From Phytoseiulus persimilis (taxonomy: Eukaryota > Arthropoda > Arachnida > Mesostigmata > Phytoseiidae), in the NCBI GenBank assembly GCA_037576195.1, contig CM075103.1:11470001-11534000 (forward strand): a DNA stretch of 64,000 nucleotides, given 5' to 3'. Shown piece by piece: positions 51,201 to 56,212 of the stretch; the stretch's first letter is position 1, and the number at the start of each line of letters is the position of its first letter. The position numbers and the translations under genes were made by a program. A model generated the notes under the pieces. The model ran no database searches. It had not been told where the DNA came from and saw only the letters and a list, made by a program, of their open reading frames with translations.

Positions 51201-54161
51201 CTCGGTGTTGAAATTCTTCGATTTGCGCGATTTCGAACGAATTTCGAGCGAGAACGATCCACCTTATGTTGTTTGTCGCTCCGGAACTCAGCCTTGGACT
51301 CGCTCTGCGCGGCTCGAGCTGCAAATAGACAATCTGTTTCTGTTTGACCACTTGTTCCAAGTCGTAAATATTCGAGGTCGGAGCTGTTCAGCTGTACCCT
51401 GACAGCCCAGTCGGAAGAGGATGTTTCCGTGCTCGAAGTCTGCGATTGAGTCGAGAAATAGTTTCCGGGTCAACGAGATCGGGCCCGATTCCCACCGAAT
51501 CCAAGCATGCGCAGACGGTTGAACTCTTGCGGGAAGTTACGAACCAGACGTTCTGTACCTCGGAAAACTTCCCCAGGGATGGACAGTAGAGAGCCGTAGT
51601 GTTCGATCAACGGCTCGCCGAGATCGCACAGTTTTCCTGAGCACTGGCTCCGCGGCCGCGATCTCTGACCTTTTTTTTTTTTTCGAAAATTGCAGGCGGT
51701 AGTGGAAGCGGCAAGGAAGATGGAAACGGCAGTGACTCTTCAGTGCCGAACTCACCGCAAGTCCCCAGGAGCTGTCCCCTTCCAGCTCCGATTCAGGAAG
51801 CGGACGAGACCGAAGCTGAGTCGCGACCTAGCTCCGAGCTCGTCGAAGAGCTCCGTAAACAGCTCAGAGACAAAGATATGGTCTTGACCGACATCAGGCT
51901 CGAGGCCTTATCTTCTGCCCATCAGCTGGACCAGATGAAGGAACTTGTGGCGAAACTGAAGAGCGAGATCACCCACCTCAAAGCGGACAACGAACGACTT
52001 TCTAGGCTGGTCGGAGCCCCCGGCCAGAACTCCGAGAACAGCTCGCAGTGCTCGATCCCGAGCTTGCTGAAGGCGAACTCCCTCGAATCGGTCGAGAAGC
52101 GGCTCTCGTCTTCCGATCAATCCGGTTCCCCCACCGTGGACATGTACCTCAACGACAACATCCAGGAGAGTCGGGACAGCAAGAAGATTCCAGTTTCTGT
52201 GCACCTCGGGATCAGCGGCGACCTGAACAAACTCCTGTCGACCTCGAGCGAGATCTTCATCGGCTGTGTGGCGGTCAGCAACAAAACATCGTGGACTCTG
52301 CTCGACGCGATCGTTCGCAAGGCGTTCAAGGAGTACGTGCTCAAGATCGACCCCGCCTCGAATCTCGGCCTCAGCGCCGAGTCCGTACAGTGCTACCACA
52401 TCGGAGACATGGTCAGACAGAAGGATCTGACGCCGGAGCTCCTGCCGTGCGGCTACCTGGTAGGCAACGACATGCAGATCAAAATCATCGTGAAAGGCAC
52501 GGACCAGAGCTCGTTGGACGCGCTGGCCTTCGAGACGCTCATCCCCAAGTCCATCCTCGCACGATACGTATCTCTGCTCATGGAACACAAGCGCATCATC
52601 CTGTGCGGACCAAGCGGCACGGGGAAAACTTTCTTGGCTCAGAAACTCGCCGAGTTCCTATCCAAGGACTCGGATCGAGGAGAGGGGGCCATCCCGACGT
52701 TCAACGTCGACCGAGGAAGTCAGGGGGAGCTCAAGAGCTACTTGGCCAACATCGCGGAACAGAGCGAATCGGGCGAAGTTCCGCAAGTGGTCATCGTCGA
52801 CAACTTGCACCACGTGGCTTCGCTCTCCGATGTCTTCAACCCCCTGTTCCACGCCAACGCAGAGAAATGCCCTTTCATCATAGGTGAGTGCGATTCCTCA
52901 GACTCGAATGAGAACCTGGGCTTAACACTGAAGTGTTCCCGATCAGGTCCCGAAAAGCGAGCGATTTCAGCAGCTGATTCTATGCCTCTTCCTCCAACAG
53001 GGACGATGAACCAGGCCCGCTGCTCGACCACGAACCTACAACTGAATCATAACTTCCGATGGGTTCTGTGCGCCAATCACATCGAGCCGGTCAAGGGGCT
53101 TCTCGGAAGATGCCTCAGACGTCGACTCGTAGATCATGAAGCTCGAACCGGGCTCCGCAGCAGTTCCGAACTGCAACACGTGATCGATTGGATGCCACAG
53201 GTCTGGATGCACGTCAACAAGTTCCTCGAGGTGAGTCATCGATGCCATTTCCGTACATTTGAACGCCGTCGACGAGATTCGTTGATCCTTCGAATCGGCT
53301 CTGAGCATTCACTCCCAACCAAATCAATGCTCATTTTCGCCGGCCATGAAGACATTAGCGCGCTGCCACCGCTTGTCACTCAGGAAGGGCGTTTACACGC
53401 GGCGATCGCGCAAGTCGATCTCTCTTTCTCTCTTTCTCTCTTTCTCTCTTTTTCTCTTTCTCTCTTTCTCTCTTTCTCTCTTTCTCTCTTTCTCTCTTTC
53501 TCTCTTTCTCTCTTTCTGCGAAAAACCACTCGGCCGACGCGTCGCGGCTCAATCCGTGACGTCGCATATCCAGCTGCCGCCGTTCGGGGGAACTTACTCA
53601 GACTTGATCCTCTCCTACAGACTCACAACTCGGCGGACGCGACCATCGGTCCTCGGTTGTTCCTGACGTGCCCTGTGGATCTGCTGTCCGCTCAGGTCTG
53701 GTTCACGGACCTCTGGAACTACACGATCGTTCCGTACCTCGTCGAGGCTGCGAGGGAAGGATTGCAACTCCATGGCCAACGCGCGCCCTGGGAAGACCCC
53801 CTCGAATGGGTCAAACAGAGCTATCCGTTCGAGCACAAATCTTCGCAGGAACTCGTCTCAGTCCGAGAGGATGACATCACCTCCGGGGAGACTACGCTCA
53901 GCAACCGAGATTCTGACCCTCTGGTGAGTTATCCGTGCCGGATTGAATGAACGGTCCTCTCTTGTTTCCATTACGTCCGAGAGTGGCTTGCTTTCAACTC
54001 AGCGCTCATGGGAAGTCTCATTGCGGCTTTGATGTCCTGACACGGAGATAAAAGAAGTCCTGTCCTTGATTTTGCAGCTGAACATGCTGATGAGACTGCA
54101 GGAAGCCGCATCCTACTCGCCGCAGACCAGCTTGACCGAAGCCACTGCTGACTGCAGTTGA
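6088..54161 (+). CDS. NAV: Neuron navigator (NAV / UNC-53 / sickie family), whole split gene, 5' end missing
   Basis: This is the gene-level entry; the coding sequence is the join of the exons listed separately. NAV proteins are cytoskeletal regulators that track microtubule plus ends and guide cell and axon migration; they carry SxIP-type EB-binding motifs, coiled coils and a C-terminal AAA+ ATPase. Seen here: the NAV-typical blocks GYMSDGDVL, DDSSSVSSGLSDT, STPEEK...EIRRLRKEL, AHMVAAFEQSLSNMTSRLQ, DIRLEALSSAHQLDQ, Walker A GPSGTGKT, FRWVLCANH.EPVKG, GPRLFL and the terminal LNMLMRLQEAASYS, in family order. All but one of the junctions agree in phase; the exception is 19127 to 20296. About 1,815 residues are visible. 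The N-terminal part, with the calponin-homology domain that vertebrate NAV2 and NAV3 have, was not found and lies upstream or is absent. Family assignment is near certain; the exact paralogue name is not implied. Confidence 0.95.
6218..8098 (+). other. NAV intron a-b (1.9 kb)
   Basis: Bounded by GTGAGA and CTCTTACAG. It holds several open frames of 100-190 codons on both strands with no recognisable motif; I treat them as chance in DNA with few stop codons. Confidence 0.75.
8099..8268 (+). CDS. NAV: NAV exon b
   Basis: The acceptor TCTTACAG is followed by one base that completes the split Arg codon of the previous exon. The donor is AAGG|GTATGC, leaving one base. The translation is Ser/Pro/Lys-rich and includes STGIPRAPS. 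The TGIP there fits the S/T-x-I-P consensus by which EB proteins recruit plus-end tracking proteins such as NAV1, and the motif sits in a basic, proline-rich context as expected. Further NQIPKEIPKPTQKK repeats the style. The function of the motif is inferred from the family. Confidence 0.85.
8405..8597 (+). CDS. NAV: NAV exon c
   Basis: The acceptor TTCAATTAG|CT completes a GCT Ala codon with the G left by exon b. The donor is AAG|GTGAGT, leaving AG. The short 136-base intron before it is typical of this gene's 5' half. The product is a low-complexity segment (SLGVQKPQV, SRSSTNLPSRKAVLSK, then a Pro-rich tail), predicted disordered. No catalytic or folded domain is visible. Confidence 0.85.
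8730..9342 (+). CDS. NAV: NAV exon d: disordered, proline-rich and acidic segment
   Basis: The acceptor CTTCTTTCAG|A completes AGA with the previous exon; the donor is GAA|GTGAGT in phase 0. An earlier possible acceptor (start 8702) is out of phase and was discarded. The 204-codon exon reads SGLRPPSGHFGRPRPSRPSS near its start, a NAV-like SGLRPP block. Then come a PPLPPK-type motif suited to SH3 binding, a DDSGISYETSPKQSPDL stretch and a strongly acidic tail with a run of Glu. It is probably disordered scaffold sequence. Partner binding is inference only. Confidence 0.9.
9471..10165 (+). CDS. NAV: NAV exon e: GYMSDGDVL block
   Basis: The acceptor TCTAATTTCCAG is in phase 0; the donor ACAG|GTGGGT leaves AG. 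Near the 3' end the exon encodes EQGGYMSDGDVLRPV followed by IPSGYLSEGGASLYRRR, which corresponds to the paired GYMSDGD / SGYMTDGG blocks of vertebrate NAV proteins, just before their DDSSSVSSG block. A coil-prone Glu/Lys segment (SLEELKAEHRKEEDEE) lies in the first third. The order of these blocks is the strongest evidence that the 5' exons belong to the same gene as the ATPase exons 40 kb downstream. Confidence 0.93.
10395..10448 (+). CDS. NAV: Candidate NAV cassette exon, 54 nt
   Basis: A strong pyrimidine-rich acceptor (TTCGTTCCGTTCAG) and a strong donor (AGC|GTGAGT) bound exactly 54 bases. Exon e leaves phase 2 and the next constitutive exon enters phase 2, so this 18-codon piece can be included or skipped without shifting frame. 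In the required phase it is open and reads LKIPPLNTTVLRHPRVK. Its sequence is not a NAV block I recognise, so inclusion rests on splice sites and phase alone. Confidence 0.55.
10449..16094 (+). other. NAV intron before the DDSSS exon (5.6 kb after the cassette exon)
   Basis: No further exon with phase agreement was recognised. It includes a 19-G run at 14422-14440 and a short GT-repeat near 13.8 kb. Open frames up to about 237 codons on the minus strand at 15.1-15.8 kb lack motifs and are left unassigned. Confidence 0.7.
14422..14440. repeat. Poly(G) run of 19
   Basis: Nineteen consecutive G residues on the plus strand inside a NAV intron. Such a run can form G-quadruplex structures in the nascent RNA; its length may be affected by sequencing error. 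Confidence 0.85.
16095..16280 (+). CDS. NAV: NAV exon f: DDSSSVSSGLSDT block
   Basis: The acceptor TTCTTCTCTGCAG is followed by one base that completes Ser (AGC) from exon e, or Ala from the cassette exon. The donor is AAAAG|GTGAGT, leaving AG. The exon opens with LDDSSSVSSGLSDTFNEIS, nearly identical to the hallmark NAV block that directly follows GYMSDGD/SGYMTDGG in vertebrate family members. The remainder (DPYGVLKRHGVHSLQAA) is less conserved. The assignment is secure. Confidence 0.95.
16644..16884 (+). CDS. NAV: NAV exon g: lysine-rich segment
   Basis: The acceptor CCATCCACCCCCAG|G completes AGG (Arg) with exon f; the donor is CAG|GTACGT in phase 0. The first half is very rich in Lys, Asp and Ser (KDSKKDSNKDRDANAKKDKL) and may contact the acidic microtubule surface, as basic stretches do in this family; that is inference. 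The second half, SSNDVKLYGTVDPPEAILEA, looks more ordered but has no recognised counterpart. Confidence 0.85.
16885..17787 (+). other. NAV intron g-h (0.9 kb)
   Basis: Bounded by GTACGT and CTGCCTTCCAG. No gene or repeat seen. Confidence 0.8.
17788..17905 (+). CDS. NAV: NAV exon h
   Basis: The acceptor CTGCCTTCCAG is in phase 0 and the exon starts with an ATG codon; the donor GACT|GTGAGT leaves one base. It encodes a Ser/Ala/Lys-rich segment (SVASMASLNSTKSAPAKPP). The T left over forms a Trp codon with the next exon, and both exons stay open in that phase only. It is probably disordered linker. An alternative start at this ATG cannot be excluded. Confidence 0.82.
18084..18307 (+). CDS. NAV: NAV exon i: GYATLEGIQKAYLHQQ segment
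   Basis: The acceptor TTATCCGTGCAG|GG joins the previous T to give TGG (Trp); the donor CAG|GTAAAG is in phase 0. The exon encodes PEDGYATLEGIQKAYLHQQ, which sits where vertebrate NAVs have a DDGYLALSSR-type block, then a His/Gln-rich, possibly coil-forming tail (SLLSAHSQQQAQSQ). The GYATL tyrosine motif resembles those in the alternative first exon at 30.9 kb. Confidence 0.88.
18308..18872 (+). other. NAV intron i-j (565 bp)
   Basis: Bounded by GTAAAG and CGTTTCCTCAG. Nothing recognisable inside. Confidence 0.8.
18873..19127 (+). CDS. NAV: NAV exon j: Ser/Pro-rich segment
   Basis: The acceptor AACGTTTCCTCAG is in phase 0; the donor CAG|GTATTG is weaker than most in this gene. The exon has 85 codons, reads SYLGHPCYSPPTTPQRSSSA and later SLRINRAERRSAQDFASKTL, and is likely disordered with basic patches. 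It leaves phase 0, but the next recognised exon seems to need phase 2, so a short exon is missing between them or one boundary is misplaced. Confidence 0.82.
19128..20295 (+). other. NAV interval with unresolved splicing (1.2 kb)
   Basis: It separates two exons whose phases disagree. It must hide a short exon of length 2 modulo 3, or the downstream exon starts earlier, for example after the tandem CAGAG at 20214-20218. Small exon-like pieces bounded by AG and GT exist (19397-19407, 19519-19535), but none can be preferred from sequence alone. Confidence 0.6.
20296..20482 (+). CDS. NAV: NAV exon k: start of first coiled coil (5' boundary uncertain)
   Basis: It encodes LSLVSTTSSMYSTPEEK then EIRRLRKELDHSNDKVVTL, almost the same as the vertebrate NAV block SLVSSTSSVYSTPEEK plus EIRKLRRELDASQEKV, the entry into the central coiled coil. 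The donor AAC|GTGAGT is in phase 0 and certain. The acceptor is less so: GGAAGCAG|A at 20295 follows a good pyrimidine stretch but needs phase 2 input, while the preceding exon leaves phase 0. An in-phase alternative starts at 20219. An ATG directly after the acceptor (20297) also allows an internal start. Confidence 0.9.
20483..30927 (+). other. First part of the 27-kb NAV intron, no recognised gene
   Basis: Open frames up to 237 codons (27014-27727 plus strand) exist but none carries a known motif, signal peptide or supporting splice pattern. No transposon protein, tRNA or tandem array was recognised. Its length and the internal start exon at its 3' side suggest regulatory content, as inference. 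Confidence 0.6.
30928..31992 (+). CDS. NAV: Alternative first coding exon of a short NAV form (355 codons)
   Basis: The frame is open for 1,065 bases from ATG 30928 (a second ATG lies at 30937), with an in-frame TGA at 30901-30903 just upstream, and ends at a good donor CCAG|GTGAGC in phase 0. The next recognised exon (47722) is entered in phase 0, so the join gives a protein of about 1,166 residues with coiled coil and ATPase but without the SxIP half. No acceptor in the right phase lies between the upstream stop and the ATG, so it cannot be a cassette exon after exon k. It is basic and serine-rich with repeated tyrosine motifs IYATLPKR, LYATLRRG, IYGTIGRC, and ends in a Cys/Arg-rich part (SLCSCRERCAHSVSGYR). 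I recognise no homologue. It could also be a separate gene using the same donor. Confidence 0.75.
31993..47721 (+). other. Second part of the 27-kb NAV intron, no secure gene
   Basis: Bounded by GTGAGC and CTCATTCCAG. One weak protein-like patch lies at 34.2-35.5 kb (see findings). Other open frames, such as 40302-40979 on the minus strand, have no motif. No tandem array or mobile-element gene was recognised. Confidence 0.55.
47722..47805 (+). CDS. NAV: NAV exon l: coiled-coil core AHMVAAFEQSL
   Basis: The acceptor TTTCTCATTCCAG and donor AAG|GTAAGA are both in phase 0. The 28 codons AHMVAAFEQSLSNMTSRLQ plus HLTATAEQK match the invariant AHLVAAFEQSLGNM(T)xRLQSLTMTAEQK block of all NAV proteins, with heptad character. 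It is the common acceptor exon for the long form (from exon k) and the predicted short form (from 30928-31992), since both leave phase 0. Confidence 0.97.
47806..49752 (+). other. NAV intron l-m (1.9 kb)
   Basis: Bounded by GTAAGA and TTCATTTGCAG. It contains a 13-C run at 48269-48281 and chance open frames only. Confidence 0.8.
48269..48281. repeat. Poly(C) run of 13
   Basis: Thirteen consecutive C residues in a NAV intron; simple sequence. Confidence 0.88.
49753..50047 (+). CDS. NAV: NAV exon m: end of first coiled coil
   Basis: The acceptor GTTCATTTGCAG is in phase 0; the donor AACG|GTGAGA leaves one base. It opens with DSELMELRKTIEALQQQ, the counterpart of the vertebrate block DSELNELRKTIELLKKQ, continuing the coil. 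After about 40 residues it becomes a Gln/Ser-rich linker with a basic VVRRHTFNTS near the end, in the position of the vertebrate RIRRQHSSDS segment. Confidence 0.95.
50048..50886 (+). other. NAV intron m-n (0.8 kb)
   Basis: Bounded by GTGAGA and GTCTTTGCAG. Nothing recognisable inside. Confidence 0.8.
50887..51138 (+). CDS. NAV: NAV exon n: serine block and polybasic segment
   Basis: The acceptor TCTTTGCAG|CG completes GCG with the G from exon m; the donor AGGG|GTGAGT leaves one base. The encoded LSSDSMSSVNSANSQGS matches the vertebrate HSSDSVSSINSATSHSS block. It is followed by NLKKNKKKKSSGWLRTSFGK, the counterpart of the conserved KKKKRKNWLRSSFKQAFGKK segment. This basic amphipathic piece is a good candidate for membrane or cytoskeleton contact; that role is inference. 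Confidence 0.96.
51139..51695 (+). other. NAV intron n-o (557 bp)
   Basis: Bounded by GTGAGT and AAATTGCAG, with a 13-T run upstream of the acceptor that may act as an extended polypyrimidine tract. No gene inside. Confidence 0.85.
51696..52883 (+). CDS. NAV: NAV exon o: second coiled coil, pre-AAA domain and P-loop of the AAA+ ATPase
   Basis: This is the largest exon (396 codons). The acceptor GAAAATTGCAG|GC completes a Gly codon; the donor ATAG|GTGAGT leaves one base. Order: an acidic Ser linker; the coil ELVEELRKQLRDKDMVL through DIRLEALSSAHQLDQMKEL to the LKSEITHLKADNERLSRL stretch; a Ser-rich spacer; a globular region with IFIGCVAVSNKTSWTLLDAI and ELLPCGYLVG that matches the conserved domain before the ATPase in NAVs; then the AAA+ core. 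Walker A GPSGTGKT lies at 52607-52630 and a Walker B strand VVIVDNLHHV at 52787-52816, where the usual catalytic Glu after Asp is Asn. Vertebrate NAVs share this (LDNLHHV), so ATPase activity may be slow or atypical. Confidence 0.98.
52884..53000 (+). other. NAV intron o-p, 117 bp, frame-preserving and stop-free
   Basis: It runs from GTGAGT to CTTCCTCCAACAG. The length is a multiple of three and the coding frame stays open through it, so retention would add 39 residues inside the AAA+ domain rather than truncate the protein. See findings. Confidence 0.85.
53001..53230 (+). CDS. NAV: NAV exon p: AAA+ sensor 1 and arginine-finger region
   Basis: The acceptor TTCCTCCAACAG|GG completes Gly; the donor CGAG|GTGAGT is in phase 0. 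It reads TMNQARCSTTNLQLNHNFRW then VLCANHIEPVKGLLGRCLRR, virtually the vertebrate GTMNQ...TPNLQLHHNFRWVLCANHTEPVKGFLGRFLRR block. The Asn in CANH fits sensor 1, and the Arg residues in LGRCLRRRL are arginine-finger candidates. It ends in IDWMPQVWMHVNKFLE, as in the family (IDWIPKVWHHLNRFLE). Confidence 0.97.
53231..53620 (+). other. NAV intron p-q, 390 bp, stop-free, with an 8-bp microsatellite
   Basis: It runs from GTGAGT to CTCTCCTACAG. It is a multiple of three long and has no stop in the coding frame; the (TTTCTCTC)n array in its middle contributes no stop in any plus-strand frame. Confidence 0.85.
53418..53518. repeat. (TTTCTCTC)n microsatellite
   Basis: About twelve copies of an 8-bp pyrimidine unit with one interruption (CTTTTTCTCTT). 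Since 8 is not a multiple of 3, each plus-strand frame cycles through the same 8-residue Ser/Leu/Phe pattern. It lies inside a NAV intron upstream of the acceptor. Confidence 0.95.
53621..53923 (+). CDS. NAV: NAV exon q: AAA+ sensor 2 and C-terminal lid
   Basis: The acceptor GATCCTCTCCTACAG is in phase 0; the donor CTG|GTGAGT is in phase 0. It encodes SADATIGPRLFLTCPVD, where GPR fits the sensor 2 position. VWFTDLWNYTIVPYLVEAAR and GLQLHGQRAPWEDPLEWV follow, all closely matching vertebrate NAVs. The end (REDDITSGE, SNRDSDPL) corresponds to their variable linker ending in DPL before the last exon. Confidence 0.97.
54078..54161 (+). CDS. NAV: NAV exon r: C-terminus, stop TGA 54159-54161
   Basis: The acceptor CTTGATTTTGCAG is in phase 0. 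It encodes LNMLMRLQEAASYSPQTS and nine more residues before TGA. The vertebrate end is LMNMLMRLQEAANYSSPQS, so the conserved terminal amphipathic helix is present, while the vertebrate Ser/Asp-rich tail after it is shorter here. Confidence 0.97.
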   Translation: MNMLMRLQEAASYSPQTSLTEATADCS

Positions 54162-54465
54162 TTCGAGGAAACGCGCGACGATTGAACAAACCAGGAAGAC
54201 CTGTTCTCCTTTTCTTCTTTCTGAGAATGTATAAACTGTATCCTGTACATAAGTGATGCTCGAGCGACAGAGAAGAAATTGAGGTATTGTATTAACTGGA
54301 CCAGGTTACGACCAGTGACATTCGAAAATGATCAGGAAATGATCAATCACATGATCGTGAAGAAAAGAACCTCTTGACTCAGAAGTCAAGTTATTTTTTA
54401 CCACCAAAGAGTACCGCAGTGACTGTGAAAGAGACTTAAATAAAGAGAGGATCCTTTGTAACATA
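54162..54465 (+). terminator. NAV 3' UTR and poly(A) signal AATAAA at 54439-54444
   Basis: A canonical AATAAA lies 278 bases after the stop codon, in the phrase TTAAATAAAGAG. No earlier canonical hexamer is seen after the stop. The transcript end would be expected 10-30 bases downstream. Confidence 0.75.
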
Positions 54466-55651
54466 GTTGGACGGTAACTTGAGATGTCTTCGATGTTCGA
54501 TTGATTCAAACTCGAGTTTCTGGGAACTTATGGAAATCATAAATGATGCTGTGCCAGATGATGTCGTGAAGCGCGCCATATTGAGTCATGGGGCGTTCGC
54601 CCGAGAGCTCAATAGCGATGCCAACAGGAGGAGATAGTGCCTTGCGTGGCATGGGGCTCGAGGCCTCTGCCTTTTCGACCGTTTTGAATGACAGTGCACA
54701 AGGTTCAGCCGTCAACGGTTTCAACAGTTGTAGGAATTTTTGACTGATAGCTTCCGAAGGTGATAGCACCGTTGAGCTCTGTGTGAAAGGTGGCTATTGC
54801 TCACGAGAAGCGCCCAAGACCCGAGGCCGGATGACGAAAACAATCACGAAGTCAGAGACATGGTATCGGGGGAGAGAGGAGGCTTCGCGTGGGGACAACT
54901 CGCATCTCTTGTGTTGACAGCCTTAATTCAGCGAGTTTTGAACACCTCGTGCGTTCATCACAGCGCGAACAACGGGAGTACAAGGTTTTTCGTGAATTAA
55001 GTGGAACAGATATTCCCGAAGTTTCCGAGGCTAGTTTCAGCATGATCGATTTATGCTTGCGGAAGTTTCCATGTTCCTCCTCACAGGACCCAAACGCCTT
55101 CAATCCCCCTCCATCTGAGGTAGCCTGATTGCCCCGGATTCCGAGGAAAATGAAGCAAAAGGGATAACGGTCGCTGATGAAACGCCGTCCGAAACGATCC
55201 AATCTCTTCCTGATATGGATATATCAAACGTCGGGAAGCCTGTCTCGTCCGATACTCTTCATTAGAATTTTCAGACGCAAACTTCTAGTCGAGATCGCTT
55301 GAAATTCGTGGGAATGATTCAGAATCCGTTTACACAAGCTTCACTTCACCGGTCTCTGATTGTTGAGCACGCTTCGAAAAGGGACTTCCTCATTCCATCG
55401 AATGATCTGGTCGCGGATGTGTCTGCCGGCGTCGATGACGTCGCGAGCACCGGCCGTGATTACCCTGCTTCGGAATCGTGGAACAGGCCCTGAACTCTGG
55501 CTCCTCATGGAGGAACAAGTTTCGCGCTGGCCTCTCAGGGAGGCGAAACCTGATCCACCTAGGCTCACTCCAAGCCCCCTGAACACGTTTCCATCGGAGC
55601 ACAACTTCGGTGGTCAAAAACAACGAATATTCGTCTGCCGGAAAAAAAAAA
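54466..55651. other. Intergenic, no recognised gene
   Basis: It lies between the 3' end of NAV and the 3' end of the convergent minus-strand secreted-protein gene. Open frames shorter than 120 codons on both strands show no motif. Confidence 0.6.
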
Positions 55652-55657
55652 TTTATT
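55652..55657 (-). terminator. Poly(A) signal of the minus-strand secreted-protein gene
   Basis: On the minus strand this reads AATAAA, 54 bases after the predicted TAG stop at 55713-55711, just before a run of T. The short spacing suits a compact gene. Confidence 0.55.
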
Positions 55658-55710
55658 GAACGATGTGCCACTAGCTTAAATGATTCTCTCCCTCACGCAG
55701 CGTCTCGGAC

Positions 55711-56145
55711 CTATTCTGGGAAGGCTCCCCCTATCGCGTCGATGAGGGCTGGAAGAATCCAACTCATCAGAAAGTCATCACTGGACAACAAAACTAGGTT
55801 GCCGGCTGCGTCATGCATGCAGATTTTTCTCCGACTCCGGGTTCTTAGTGAATTCTATTCATTGAGATCCTTACCAGGCATATTGGCAGCGACTGCCCGC
55901 ATTATTCGAAGAACTGGAAGTTTTAAGAGACATTATCCCGCTGCGCTCTGCGCGATGGGCCCAGATATTCTGCCCGCTCGGGAACGATTGAATCAAATGT
56001 TTTTCAAAATGAAAGTCCGGCTCTTACCCGTTTTGACAACGACCCTCATGGTCCCTTGGACCTCTTCTGCGTCCTCACCCTGTGCGGTCACAAAAGTCAC
56101 CAAGGAGGCGAGGAACACCAGAGCGACGGAAACTGCGGAACTCAT
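55711..56145 (-). CDS. Predicted small secreted protein, 83 residues, three exons
   Basis: No family is recognised. The model on the minus strand joins 56145-56028, 55913-55875 and 55805-55711; all junctions are phase 1, the introns are 114 and 69 bases with GTAAGA/CTTCCAG and GTAAGG/GACGCAG ends, and the coding length is 252 bases. The protein begins MSSAVSVALVFLASLVTFVT, a clear signal peptide with likely cleavage around residues 20-22. An acidic stretch GEDAEEVQG follows, then a basic amphipathic helix (MRVVVKTVLRIMRAVAANMP), then a hydrophobic C-terminal part ending IDAIGGAFPE. A short acidic segment between signal and cationic helix is how many small secreted peptides are built, but no activity can be assigned. 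The first exon, promoter and stop are better supported than the middle exon; other acceptors would change residues 40-55. Confidence 0.5.
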
Positions 56146-56180
56146 TCCGAGACTGTGTTATTCTCGAACTGACTCAGGAA

Positions 56181-56212
56181 TGATTATAAGAGCAGTCTGG
56201 TGTGTGTTTATA
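56181..56212 (-). promoter_or_regulatory. TATA box plus initiator of the secreted-protein gene
   Basis: On the minus strand TATAAA starts at 56212 and the initiator TCATTC has its A at 56181, placing the first T of TATA at -31. That is the normal distance, and TCATTC fits the arthropod initiator consensus TCAKTY exactly. The predicted 5' UTR is 36 bases. It supports an ordinary RNA polymerase II promoter in front of a signal-peptide exon. Confidence 0.6.
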
